Shown here piece by piece: positions 54,265-63,989 of a stretch of DNA of 64,000 bases. Position 1 is the stretch's first letter. Each line of letters opens with the position of its first letter. The notes under the pieces were generated by a model. The model had not been told where the DNA came from. It saw only the letters and a program-made list of their open reading frames with translations, and did not search any database. Source of the stretch: Ostreococcus lucimarinus CCE9901 (taxonomy: Eukaryota; Chlorophyta; Mamiellophyceae; Mamiellales; Bathycoccaceae); contig NC_009370.1 in assembly GCF_000092065.1 (NCBI RefSeq), positions 62,001 through 126,000 on the forward strand, given 5' to 3'. The position numbers were made by a program, and so were the translations under genes.

Positions 54265-55281
54265 ATGGGGTGCGCGTCGTCGCGCGACGACGTCGCGCGA
54301 GGCGAAAGCGACGGAGGGACGACGCGGCGGGGTCAAGATGATGACGATGATGTCGTCCTAGAAATCGTCCCGACGACGACGACGGCGAACGAAGACGACG
54401 CGAGCGAGCGAGAGGGCGGTGACGATCGCGCGATGGTGGCGGCGCGGCGCGCATCCGCGGATGAGGAGGAGCGGAGAGGACTGGTGGAGGTTGAACTGGG
54501 AGCGACGACGACGACGGCGGACGACGACGAGAAGGAAACGATTTTGCGACGACTGCGGGCGATGGAAAGTCTGGTGCAAGTGTTACCGCGAAAGTGTGAG
54601 GCGTTGGAGATGGAAAACGCGGCGCTGAGAGAGCTGCTGGACGACGCGAGACGGGATGCGAGACGGTTTTGCGGAGAGTGCGAGATTGAAACGGAAGTCG
54701 CGATGGAACGCGCGAGGACGGCGATTTCGGACGCGCGAAGGGTCATGCACGAGCAGCGCGTGCGGTATGAAGATACGATGGCGGAATCTGAACGCGAGGG
54801 GCGGCATCGACTCGCGATGGCGACGTTAAAGTCAAAATCAGAATACGCACGAGCAAAGTTACGCGCGAGCGAAGCCGTCGAGGAATGCGAAAGATATCGA
54901 GCAGAGATTGAGAGATTGAGGGACGAGTTGGAACGATTGAGAGACGAGCGTGTGAGAGATGCAGCACTTCCATCGACGACGAATCGAGAGGATGATTTGT
55001 CGACTGTGTCTGATTTTGGTCGCGATAGCGTCGTCCATCAGATGCGCTGGCGACTTTGGGCGTCAGAACTCACTCGAAATGACGAGCGAAGCTTGGTGCG
55101 CGACGCGGAGGATAGCTTAGAAATGTTTGCTCATTTGCAGGTGCAGCTGGATGAACTAAAGCGCGAGAAGCGAAGTGCGACATCCGCTTTGGAGGAGATG
55201 AATTCGCTGTTGATTGAATCTCGAGACGAGGTTTACGATTTGAAGCACGCGCTGAAGCTCGACCTAGAAGAGGACCTGTGA
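54265..55281 (+). CDS. Coiled-coil protein with N-terminal dual acylation signal
   Basis: The start at 54265 gives 338 residues beginning MGCASSRDD: glycine-2 for myristoylation and Cys-3 for palmitoylation. The next 80 residues are acidic, low-complexity (DDDDDVVLEI, TTTTANED). Then two coiled-coil regions (about residues 110-235 and 275-325) with ERYRAEIERLRDELERLRDE. No catalytic motif is seen. An upstream in-frame ATG (54145) would remove the acylation signal from the N-terminus, so 54265 is preferred. A membrane-attached scaffold is inferred. Confidence 0.7.
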   Translation: MGCASSRDDVARGESDGGTTRRGQDDDDDVVLEIVPTTTTANEDDASEREGGDDRAMVAARRASADEEERRGLVEVELGATTTTADDDEKETILRRLRAMESLVQVLPRKCEALEMENAALRELLDDARRDARRFCGECEIETEVAMERARTAISDARRVMHEQRVRYEDTMAESEREGRHRLAMATLKSKSEYARAKLRASEAVEECERYRAEIERLRDELERLRDERVRDAALPSTTNREDDLSTVSDFGRDSVVHQMRWRLWASELTRNDERSLVRDAEDSLEMFAHLQVQLDELKREKRSATSALEEMNSLLIESRDEVYDLKHALKLDLEEDL

Positions 55282-55339
55282 ACTAAGGACTAAGGATCGC
55301 AAGATACACTAATTGTAATGTACGGATTACACGCACCAA

Positions 55340-58300
55340 TCACCGCGGCGGTTGTCGACTCACCTTGACTGGGCTGAATGGTTCGCTGAATCGCCGGTCG
55401 CTATAGTACGTGCTCTTAGTTTGCTCCAATAGAGAAACAGAAGCCGACGTCGCTCGAGCAAACGTGGCGCGCAAGGCTTCATCGCGCGCGAGAAGGTCAA
55501 ATTGGTCTTGCAAGCTTTCTCGAACCGTCGACAGGGCTTCGACCTCAGCTTCCATGGTTTGAACGTCGCTCATCACGGCACGATATTGCTTTTCGTACGA
55601 ATCTGGTTCGACGACCGTCGGCATCGTTCGAGGCGATGCTGTCGGAGTTGAATATCGAGAGCCATACGCGAATTCCTTCGACGCCACCCGATTGCGTCCG
55701 AGAAGACGAATATTTTCTTCGTAAGACTTGTCAAAATCCCAACCTGTCGAAATCGTCGGGCGTTCATATTTGGTGAGCGAATACGTCTCCTGCGCGCCGC
55801 TGGGTGATCGAGCGTTCATTTTCCATTCGCTAAAAATCTTGCGAACGACTCGTTTCTGCCTATGCTCGGTTTTCAATCGATGGTACTTCATCACTTCCGT
55901 GAACTGTCGCCACGAGCGCAAAAACTTTCGTCGAGCTCTGTCTGCAAGAATATCGTGCATCTTCTTCACCGTGCGATTTCTGTGCTCAGAAATTCTTTGC
56001 GAGTACCGCACCCAGGCCATGAACATTGGGTTTCTGTAGATGCGCTCGTTACGAGCGAGCCCCCAGCGCATGGCTACGTTGACTCGGACCATGTCTGAAA
56101 CCGAGGAATGAGTCACGTGCAGTGGCGCTATGGCGCGCTCGACATTTTGCAGTCGCCGTTCGACGACACGGAAGGAACGTATTTGCTTCATGTATCCCGA
56201 CCAACTATTAAACGCTTTGACGAGAGCCCGACGGCGCATGCGTTGCAGGCTGGTAGAAACGAGCTCTTTTTGTCTGCGTATCATCAGCACGTGCGTGGAC
56301 CAACCATCAAAGGCCTGCGCCAGCGTTTTATTGCGCGCGCGGTGCAAAGACTTTGAAACGAGCGTCCTGTGACGCTTTTGTTCGATCATCTTGTAGTTCC
56401 ACGCGTTGAAAGCTCGAGAAAGCGTTCGATTCAGCACTTTTGTCAAAGACATCTTCACTGCGCGTTCGATGCGACGTTCGTACGCACGAGACGCGCGAGC
56501 TTCGTCCACGCTTTCAATCCAAGAGTAAAACGCCCTGACTGTGATTCTGTACCTCATTTTCCTCAAACTGTTCGCGACGAGTAGTCGATTTCGCTTCTTT
56601 TTGTGCACGGCGTCTAACCAACCGTCAAAGGCATACGCTAAGTGACGCTGCTTCACTCGAAGAATCACCATGTGAGCGGCGTCCATGACGCGTCGTCGTT
56701 CATCGATGAAAAATACCCAGCGGTTGAACGCACGGGCTACCGCGCGCATTCGCGCTCGCGCCAGCACACCGCGTGCTTTGCTTTCATTTACTTTCATTTG
56801 CTTGATTTCCTGTACATGATCGCGCCACTGCATGAATGCGTAACCGAGAGATTGCCGCTTCACGCTTCCTAAGATTTGCGCCAACTTGTTCGATCGAAGT
56901 TGCTCTTGTTTCATGTCAGCCATCCTACGCATTTTCGCCTCCTGCGTGGCGTGAACCCACGTTTTAAACGTTCCTCGCAAAGATCTGTCTCTAAATCTCT
57001 CGTAGAACCTGCCGATGATTGCTTGATAACGTTTCTTTGTTTGAACGTGGTCGAGCCAAGTATTGAAAGCTGTGAAAATGACTCGTTGCGTGAGACGTGT
57101 GAGAGCCCGATCCATCTTCCATCGATCGATTCGCTGCTCGCTCGCTCGTTGCTTCCACTGCTCAAACGCACCTGCCAAGAGTCTGTTCCTGATCCTTGAC
57201 ACGACTCTCTCGATCACTTGTCGTTGATGTCGCAGCGCCGCGGCGGTGCTCGACCAGTCGTAAAACGCCACGTGCAAACGTCTTCCTCTGAATCGAGAAA
57301 CGGCGCGGTTAAGCAACGCGCGTTGGGTCTTCTTTTCGCCGACGCGCGCAACCCATCCTGAAAACGCGTAATACAGCTTGCACTGCGACATCTTTTGAAT
57401 CGCTTTCTGGAAAATGACTCGATGCACCTTGGCTTCGTCGACACGTTCTGCCCAGGTATCAAACGCCATACGAAGATTGTTTCGTTGCATCTTTTGCGTC
57501 ACACGAACGAGCGTTCTTCGCTGCTGCGCAAATATTTTTGCCGACGCTCTCCATCGTGCGAAAGCTTTAGCTTGCGCCTGCTTGCGTATGGAAGTGATAG
57601 CCTTTGCCACCACCCGCCGCTGACGCCGCGTGTGGACAGCGTAGTCTTTCCACTGCAAAAACGTTCTCTTCAGTCGTTCTTTCGCGGCATTCTTCGCTTG
57701 AAGGTTGACGATATTTTCAATATTTTTCAAATGAATTTTTGCCGCGATCGAATCCGCGGTGACTTCGCGCCAAGCGTTGAAAGCGCATGAGATGAGACGA
57801 TTCGATGCGCGCATCAAAACGGTTCGCATGAGCTCACGTTGACGCTTCCTGTCCTCAACCACTTGCACCCACGTGTTGAATGCAGTGAACTGGAGTCTAG
57901 ACGTCATACGATTCAGTGCGAGAGTCAATTTCAATCGTTGATCTCGCTGGCTCATGGCATACTTGTACCAATACACGAAAGCTGCTCTCGCCTTGCGAGT
58001 CGCATGAATCTTGCAGAAAATGTCCAAACGCTGCTCCAAGAGTTCGTTCGCCAACTGCTCCGTCACGCGCACGTTGCGCGATTCTTGGGCGATAGAAAGC
58101 CATCCCCAGAAGCACATTGATAGTGCCGCTGTCGAGGAATTTATTCGCATTTTTTCAGCCATTTTGTGAGCTTGCACGCGCACGTACTTTTTGTGCTCCA
58201 CGACTTCGCTCCATTGCGCAAATGCCTTGGCGAGACGTCGCTGTTGCCAACGTCTGATTGCTTTTTCCATCGCAACCTTGTACACAGAACTTCGGTGTAG

Positions 58301-59701
58301 CATCTCTTTCCACTCATAAAATGCGTTGCACAGCTGTAAGGATGTTCGCCGGGTGATAAATCTCGCCGCCATTCGCTGTAAGCGCTTACTTTCTCGCGCG
58401 ACGCCGACCCACTGCGTGAAGACTCTTCTTTGCGTCGAGCACAAAAACCACGTGATGGCCTTTTTACCTTCCATCGCTTCCGCGCGCGCAGTGTCTACGA
58501 CTAAGCGCCACTCGACGAATGCCTTAAATATCAGTCTAGTCGACAGTTTCGCGACGCTCTGACGTGCCTTGGCATCGTTCATGCGACTCTGCGTCACGGC
58601 GTCTCGCCAACTGTAAAATGCCGAGTACAGCTTGTGGTTCATCATTTCCAGCATCATACGCTCGGCTCTTCGTTTCTTTTCTCGATCGACCTTTGATTTA
58701 TCAACATCGCTTTTCCACACACTCAAAACCGCGAGTTTCATTTGTCTTTCGGACTTTTTCAAGCATCGTTGCACGGCTAATCGACACCACTTGTCGCGAG
58801 ACAGACGGTTTTTCCACTCAAAAAAGTACTCGCGCAAAAATCTAATTCTAATTTTCTGATATCGCTCATCAGCCTTTAGCACCATGCGTTTTTTGCGATC
58901 GCATCGCTCCCTCCACTCATCGAAGACGTTCCGCACCGTCATGACGATGCGTTCGCCGAGAAAAGCACCGGCCCTTCGAACCGAGATGTTGTACGACTTT
59001 GATTTCATCGTCGAGTTACGCCACGCGAAAAAGACTCTGTACGCAATCTTATGATCTCTCTTTTGACGCATCGCGCGAATAATAACATTATTCAAATGCG
59101 TCAACTCGTGCTCGTGTCCGTCTCGCGCCTTTTGAAACGTGCGAACGAGATTTTCCATGGCGCCAAAGCCGTGTGTCACAGCCTTCTCCGTCGCCGCGTG
59201 CCAGTGCTCTTGAAACGATTCCTTTCGCGCGCTCACTTCGGCCGGAGTCTCCAAAGCCTTCAAAATCACCTCCCACGCCCCGAAGCACCGCCGATTGATC
59301 AACTTCAAGCTCCCGCGCTCGCCCTCGGTCGCATCAAACTGTTCGTTGACGCCAAACTTTGTGGAACAAAACACCAACTTTCTCGATCCGCGCTGTCGGC
59401 GCTGCAACAGCAATCCACTCTCCGCGTGTTCAAATCCGTAATAAGTCTTCATCACCTCTCCATTCGCGTCGTCGCTCGCCTTTTCCACGATCCTTCGCTC
59501 TCGCACGCGAAATCTCGTCCGAGGATCATGGCGTCCGCTCGTCGACGCCGCGTCGCTCGACGCCGTCTCCAACCACCCGCGCACAGTCCCGCCATCCTCC
59601 TCGTTCGCCGCGAACACCAGCGCCGTCCCGGACGCGGCGTCGACGAGCTGAACGTACGATTGACTTCGCAGCGCGTCCAGGGACGCGTTCGCCGTCGCCA
59701 T
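55340..59701 (-). CDS. Sfi1-like centrin-binding repeat protein with beta-trefoil-like head
   Basis: The 1453-residue protein has over twenty Sfi1-type repeats of about 30-36 residues from about residue 200 to 1310. Each centres on AFxxWxxxxxxxR, for example FFAWRNSTMKSK, AFYSWRDAVTQSR, AFVEWRLVV, AFDTWAERVDEAK and AFDGWLDAVHKKK. Sfi1 repeats bind centrin along a long helix at spindle pole bodies and centrosomes. Residues 12-150 look beta-rich and could be a fascin-like trefoil: FEHAESGLLLQRRQRGSRKL, LKLINRRCFGAWEV. The tail (about residues 1380-1450) is a short coiled coil. An unflagellated alga lacking classical centrioles is an interesting setting. Confidence 0.88.
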   Translation of the reverse strand: MATANASLDALRSQSYVQLVDAASGTALVFAANEEDGGTVRGWLETASSDAASTSGRHDPRTRFRVRERRIVEKASDDANGEVMKTYYGFEHAESGLLLQRRQRGSRKLVFCSTKFGVNEQFDATEGERGSLKLINRRCFGAWEVILKALETPAEVSARKESFQEHWHAATEKAVTHGFGAMENLVRTFQKARDGHEHELTHLNNVIIRAMRQKRDHKIAYRVFFAWRNSTMKSKSYNISVRRAGAFLGERIVMTVRNVFDEWRERCDRKKRMVLKADERYQKIRIRFLREYFFEWKNRLSRDKWCRLAVQRCLKKSERQMKLAVLSVWKSDVDKSKVDREKKRRAERMMLEMMNHKLYSAFYSWRDAVTQSRMNDAKARQSVAKLSTRLIFKAFVEWRLVVDTARAEAMEGKKAITWFLCSTQRRVFTQWVGVARESKRLQRMAARFITRRTSLQLCNAFYEWKEMLHRSSVYKVAMEKAIRRWQQRRLAKAFAQWSEVVEHKKYVRVQAHKMAEKMRINSSTAALSMCFWGWLSIAQESRNVRVTEQLANELLEQRLDIFCKIHATRKARAAFVYWYKYAMSQRDQRLKLTLALNRMTSRLQFTAFNTWVQVVEDRKRQRELMRTVLMRASNRLISCAFNAWREVTADSIAAKIHLKNIENIVNLQAKNAAKERLKRTFLQWKDYAVHTRRQRRVVAKAITSIRKQAQAKAFARWRASAKIFAQQRRTLVRVTQKMQRNNLRMAFDTWAERVDEAKVHRVIFQKAIQKMSQCKLYYAFSGWVARVGEKKTQRALLNRAVSRFRGRRLHVAFYDWSSTAAALRHQRQVIERVVSRIRNRLLAGAFEQWKQRASEQRIDRWKMDRALTRLTQRVIFTAFNTWLDHVQTKKRYQAIIGRFYERFRDRSLRGTFKTWVHATQEAKMRRMADMKQEQLRSNKLAQILGSVKRQSLGYAFMQWRDHVQEIKQMKVNESKARGVLARARMRAVARAFNRWVFFIDERRRVMDAAHMVILRVKQRHLAYAFDGWLDAVHKKKRNRLLVANSLRKMRYRITVRAFYSWIESVDEARASRAYERRIERAVKMSLTKVLNRTLSRAFNAWNYKMIEQKRHRTLVSKSLHRARNKTLAQAFDGWSTHVLMIRRQKELVSTSLQRMRRRALVKAFNSWSGYMKQIRSFRVVERRLQNVERAIAPLHVTHSSVSDMVRVNVAMRWGLARNERIYRNPMFMAWVRYSQRISEHRNRTVKKMHDILADRARRKFLRSWRQFTEVMKYHRLKTEHRQKRVVRKIFSEWKMNARSPSGAQETYSLTKYERPTISTGWDFDKSYEENIRLLGRNRVASKEFAYGSRYSTPTASPRTMPTVVEPDSYEKQYRAVMSDVQTMEAEVEALSTVRESLQDQFDLLARDEALRATFARATSASVSLLEQTKSTYYSDRRFSEPFSPVKVSRQPPR

Positions 59702-59937
59702 CGCGTCGAGATCGAGCGTTTCGCGTCCCTCGTCGAATCACGACCGTTCCCCTTCTGCGCCAATCGACACCGCGCGCGGTCGCGATGCGCGCTCGAGGGC
59801 GACGCGCGCGCGTTCGGCAGCGTCTACTCGAAGTTTTCTACGCGTGCGCGGTCGCGTGGCATGTCGAACGCGCGCGTTCGTGTGCGGGCGCGCGATCGAG
59901 TCGCGACGACGGCGATGCTTCGGGACAGCTCTAGAGG

Positions 59938-61344
59938 CTAAAATTTCAAGTCAAAGGCGCGGAGCGCGGCGGCGAAGTGCGGGGGAGGCTCGGCGACGAC
60001 GCGCGTCGAAACGCCCGATTCGGGATGAACGAATTGTAACGCGCGAGCGTGGAGGTGGAGAGGGATCTTGGAGACGCCGCGGAGGGATGCGCGACGAAGC
60101 TTGCGCCAGAAGTCGGATTCTTTTTCGGATTCGACATCGGCAGATTCGATGTCAGTGAAACGACTCTTCCACGGCGCTCGCCGATCGTTGAAGCCGTACT
60201 TGTAATCGCCGATGATTGGGGACGATAGGGCTTTGGCCAAGTGCACGCGAAGTTGGTGCTTGCGACCAGTGATCGGAGTAAGTTCTAGGAGCGTCGGCCC
60301 GTCCTCGCCGGCGCTGGCGAGCACCTTGAAGTGCGTCATCGCCGCCTTGGACGCGGGTGAGCCCGCGTCGTTGGATTTGTCTCTCATGGATTCTCCCGTG
60401 CCGACGACGACGCCGCCGCCTTTCGCATCGTACACTCGCCAGCCGCCGACGAGACGCGCCGTGGAGTAGCCGTCGCCGTCGCCCACCTCGGTGAGAGGCG
60501 CCTCGATCCATCCCGAGCGCGCGCCTCTCGGCGGCGGATTCGACGTCAGCGCCCAGTACGTCTTCACCACCGGATCGTTCGACAGCGAAGGCGCGTCTCC
60601 GCGCTCCATGTCCGCCCGCATTATCTCCGTAAAATCCATCCTCGATTTTTTGGCAAACATCGCGTTGAGCCTGTTCGCCGCAAACGCGGTCCGCGCCAGC
60701 ACCAACACCCCCGACGTGTCTCGATCTAATCTGTGCACGACGTACTCCGAATCCAACGCGTGTCTCAAATCGTACACCGACACGTCCACGCCGTTCCCTC
60801 GCGTCGTCGCCAGTCCCGGCGGTTTATCGACCACCGTCACGTGTTCGTCCGCGTGCAGAACGCGCGCTCGAATCGCCTCCACCAACGCCTCGCTCGCCCC
60901 GTCGCGATCCCTCGCGCGCCTCGTCGCGTCGCCGTCACCATTCGCGTCTTCATCGCCGTACTCTCGCCACGTCCATCCCTCGCGCGCGATCGGCACCGCG
61001 AGAAACTCGCCCGGCGCCAGCGTCCGCGCCCGTCCCGCGCGCCGCAGCGACCGCGCGTCGCGCTCGACGCCCTCCCCGAGCGCCCCGCGCCCGACTCGGA
61101 CGACGCGCGCGCGAAACAGCTGATGCACCGCGCTCCCGCCGCGCGCGCCGCGTCCTCGCGCGTCGCCCGCGCCGTCGTGGCGGAGGTACTTTCGCAGCCA
61201 GCGCAGCGCGGTGACGGCGTCGTCGCCGACGCGCCAGCGCGGCACGGGCGGCGTGACGACGCGGTGCGTCGCGTACGCCGCGCGCGCCGTCGCGCCCGCG
61301 CGCGCGAGCCGCCGCAGCGCCGCGAAGACGCGCGCCGTCGCCAT
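59938..61344 (-). CDS. RluA-family RNA pseudouridine synthase, organelle-type leader
   Basis: The 468-residue protein starts MATARVFAALRRLARAGATA, an organelle presequence. HRLDRDTSGVLVLAR holds the catalytic Asp; KTYWALTSNPPPRGARSGWI and TGRKHQLRVHLAKAL with PIIGDYKYGF complete the family. An N-terminal S4-like segment (VTALRWLRKYLRHDG, FRARVVRVG) precedes the catalytic core, as in RluC/RluD relatives. The target is probably rRNA or mRNA of mitochondria or plastids. The gene is distinct from the 399-residue relative at 11398-12597 in length and leader. The start lies 25 bp from a divergent WD40 gene. Confidence 0.92.
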   Translation of the reverse strand: MATARVFAALRRLARAGATARAAYATHRVVTPPVPRWRVGDDAVTALRWLRKYLRHDGAGDARGRGARGGSAVHQLFRARVVRVGRGALGEGVERDARSLRRAGRARTLAPGEFLAVPIAREGWTWREYGDEDANGDGDATRRARDRDGASEALVEAIRARVLHADEHVTVVDKPPGLATTRGNGVDVSVYDLRHALDSEYVVHRLDRDTSGVLVLARTAFAANRLNAMFAKKSRMDFTEIMRADMERGDAPSLSNDPVVKTYWALTSNPPPRGARSGWIEAPLTEVGDGDGYSTARLVGGWRVYDAKGGGVVVGTGESMRDKSNDAGSPASKAAMTHFKVLASAGEDGPTLLELTPITGRKHQLRVHLAKALSSPIIGDYKYGFNDRRAPWKSRFTDIESADVESEKESDFWRKLRRASLRGVSKIPLHLHARALQFVHPESGVSTRVVAEPPPHFAAALRAFDLKF

Positions 61345-61369
61345 CTGCGGTCGGCGAACGACGCGACAG

Positions 61370-62491
61370 ATGGCGACGCCGCGCGTCGTCGGCGACGCCC
61401 TCGACGCGCGCCGCGGCGCGCGCGCGACGTCCGCGCGCGTCGCGCACTACGGACGCGCGTTCGACTGCGCGTTCGCGCCGTGGGGGCGACGCGCGAGCGA
61501 CTCGTCGAGCGCGTGGGACGAAATCATCGTGACGTGCGGCGAGGACGCGACGGCGCGCGTGCACGGCGTCGACGCGCGCGACGCGAGCGCGCGGACGCTG
61601 GCGACGTGTCGCGCGCACCGAGAGGAGGTGGTGCGCGTGGCGTTCGCGCGCGCGAGCGGACGGTTCGCCACGGGGTCGGCGGACGGGACGTGCAAGGTGT
61701 GGGACTTTGACGCGCGAGAGCGCGTCGTGCGCGAGGCGCAGAGCCTGGACGGACACCCGGGGGAGGTGTACGGGTGTTGCTTTCTGGGCGACGGCGACGG
61801 AGGGGTCGTGGCGACGTGTTCGGAGACGGAGGCGCGGGCGTGGGACGTGGAGCGAGGGACGACGACGGCGAAGACGGCGCCGAGGGATGATTTAGGGACG
61901 TCGGGCGCGCGCACGCCCGAGCGTTGGTCGCCGGGATACTTGTTTTCCATGGCTCGAGGCGATGGGGTGCTGGCGTGCGGGTGCTCGGACGGGATCGTTC
62001 GAGTGTACGGCGACGGTTCGAGCGGGACGTTTGGAGAACGCGTGGCGGAGGTGACGGCGCATCCCAACGCCATCGTCGGATCGACGAGTTTTATCGATGG
62101 TGGGCGAGTGTTGTGCTCGGTAGGACTCGACGGGACGGTCGTGCTCACAGACGTGCGAACGTGGGGGATTTTTCGGCGGATATCCGCGGGTTCGACGCTG
62201 ACGAGCGCGTGCGGCGTCGGCTCGGGAAGTTGGTTAGCGATGGTTGGGGAATCGGGCGTCGTTCGAGCGATCGACGCAATCGGAGACGCGTCGTCAAGCG
62301 CACAGTGCGTTTTTGAGCCGAAAGGTGAACCCGTGCCGCTGTTTTGCGTCGCAGCGAACGAAAGCGGGACGATGTTAGCGTGCTCGGGCGCGGGCGTCCC
62401 GTCGAGCGCGCCGACGCTCGGCGCGACTTTCGGCACGAAAACACCCGATCCAAGTCGCTTGGACGTATGGATGGCGTCGAGCGAGGCTTAG
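61370..62491 (+). CDS. WD40-repeat protein
   Basis: The 373-residue protein has about six WD-type blades: EIIVTCGEDATARVHGVDAR, ACRAHREEVVRVAFARASGR-like repeats with FATGSADGTCKVWDFD, LDGHPGEVYGCCFLGDGDGG, ACGCSDGIVRVYGDG and LCSVGLDGTVVLTDVRTW. Such propellers scaffold complexes. PEX7-like phrasing is weak, and no specific subfamily can be named. Start at ATG 61370. Confidence 0.78.
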   Translation: MATPRVVGDALDARRGARATSARVAHYGRAFDCAFAPWGRRASDSSSAWDEIIVTCGEDATARVHGVDARDASARTLATCRAHREEVVRVAFARASGRFATGSADGTCKVWDFDARERVVREAQSLDGHPGEVYGCCFLGDGDGGVVATCSETEARAWDVERGTTTAKTAPRDDLGTSGARTPERWSPGYLFSMARGDGVLACGCSDGIVRVYGDGSSGTFGERVAEVTAHPNAIVGSTSFIDGGRVLCSVGLDGTVVLTDVRTWGIFRRISAGSTLTSACGVGSGSWLAMVGESGVVRAIDAIGDASSSAQCVFEPKGEPVPLFCVAANESGTMLACSGAGVPSSAPTLGATFGTKTPDPSRLDVWMASSEA

Positions 62492-62565
62492 CGAATTTTC
62501 TAGAATTTTATCACATTTTTAGCGCGCCGCCTCGCATCTATCTATGACTATCCTAAGGTGATGTA

Positions 62566-63989
62566 CTAATCGAACAAGCCTTCGCGCGGAGGCGCCTTCT
62601 TCACTTCCTTCGGCTTCGTGGAGAAGAGCCCTCCGTCGTCGGAGTCTGAATCTGAATCAAACAATGCCGTTGGTGACTTTTTCGGCTCCGGTACCGCGAT
62701 CGACATGGACGCCACGGCGGACGACGGCGGCACAAGCGTTTTTGCGTCTGTTTTCTTAGATTCCACCGATTTCAACGCGTCGAGGGGATCGGTGATCGGC
62801 TCCGAAAACAAGTCGCCTCCCGACGGACGTCTGGTAATTCCGAACAAATCGCCGTCGTCGTCATCGGAATCGGAATCGAACAATCCTTTCGGCTTTTTCG
62901 GCGCCGCCGCGGGCGGTTTCGCAGGCGCAGACGCCAAAGGCGCGGGCGCGGACGCCAAAGGCGCTTTCCCGCTCGCGCCTCCGAAGAGACCACCGTCGTC
63001 ACCTTCGACGTCATCAAATAATCCGCCTTTTGATTTGCGAACGTCGTCTCCGAACACATCGTCGAAAGATAACGCGTAGGACGGCGCCGCCTTCTTCGCG
63101 GCTGTCGTCGCCGACGACAAACCGACGCTCGAAAACAAGCCATCGCCGCCGGCGCCAGCCAACGCATACGACCCATCGACGTCACCAAAGTTATTTTCAA
63201 CGTCCGCTAAGTTATCCTCCATGTCCGAATACTCCCCCTCGCTCGACGTCGAGCTCACGAATTCGCTCGAGATATCGCTCTCGAACTCGTCGCTCGAATC
63301 TTCGCTCACCTCGCTCGAGTCCTCGTCATCGCTCGATATGTACGTCCCCCACCGCGCCGGATTCGGATTTTTCGCCACCTTTGGATCCAACCCACAGCTT
63401 TCGTCGTGATAGTACGCCGTCGTGCCGATCACCGCCGGCAACGGTCGCCAATGCTCGTTCCCCGTGAGCGCCAACCCGCCGTCGCGCGTCTCCGCCCACC
63501 GTCCACGTATCGCCTCCATCGCCCGCCGCGCCGCCTCCGCGTACGCCTCCGGCGTTTCTCCATCCTCGTTTTCTTTCGTTTCGCTCGCCGAGCGCGCGCT
63601 TTCTTTTCCAACGCCGTCGACCTCGTCGTCGTCGTCGTCTCGTTCGTCGACGCGCTTTTCCAAAAACTGCGAATTGCTCAAGATTCTGAATCCACAGCTC
63701 ACGCTCGCGATCTCGCACGTCGCGTACGACGTCTCCAGCGCGTTTCCATCGACCGCGGTCGCCGTTCGCGCGCACCGCTCCAGCGCTCGCGCGTCGCTCG
63801 CGCGCGCGCGTTCGATCAACTGTCGTCAACGTCGTCATCGCCCTTCGTCAGTCCTCGCGCGCGATTCCGCGCGCGACGCGCGCGTCGACGCACCGCTCGA
63901 TCGTGTCCGAGTCGCCACGGCTCGCGCGTCGCGTCGAGCGCGTCGAGCGCGTCGAGCGCGTCGAGCGCGTCGTCGTCGCCTCGGGACAT
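62566..63989 (-). CDS. FAM21/WASHC2-like WASH-complex subunit
   Basis: Exon 1 is 63989-63894 (32 codons) and exon 2 is 63819-62566, joined in phase 0, giving 449 residues. The head has REPWRLGHDRA|LIERARA, then ILSNSQFLEKRVDE, the FAM21 'LSNTQFIENRV' site, and HWRPLPAVIGTTAYYHDESC, the 'DRPLPYLIGS' site. The long acidic tail holds LFa-type motifs: GLFDDVEGDDGGLFG, KGLFDSDSDDDDGDLFG and ALFDSDSDSDDGGLFS. FAM21 links the actin-nucleating WASH complex to retromer on endosomes by these motifs. Exon 1 carries an (ALD) repeat from GTCGAGCGC units. The protein is short compared with animal FAM21 (over 1200 residues). Confidence 0.82.
63820..63893 (-). other. Spliceosomal intron of the FAM21-like gene
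   Basis: This 74-nt intron, the shortest here, starts GTGCGT, has ACTGACG about 35 nt before the end, and ends CAG. It is phase 0. Confidence 0.8.
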
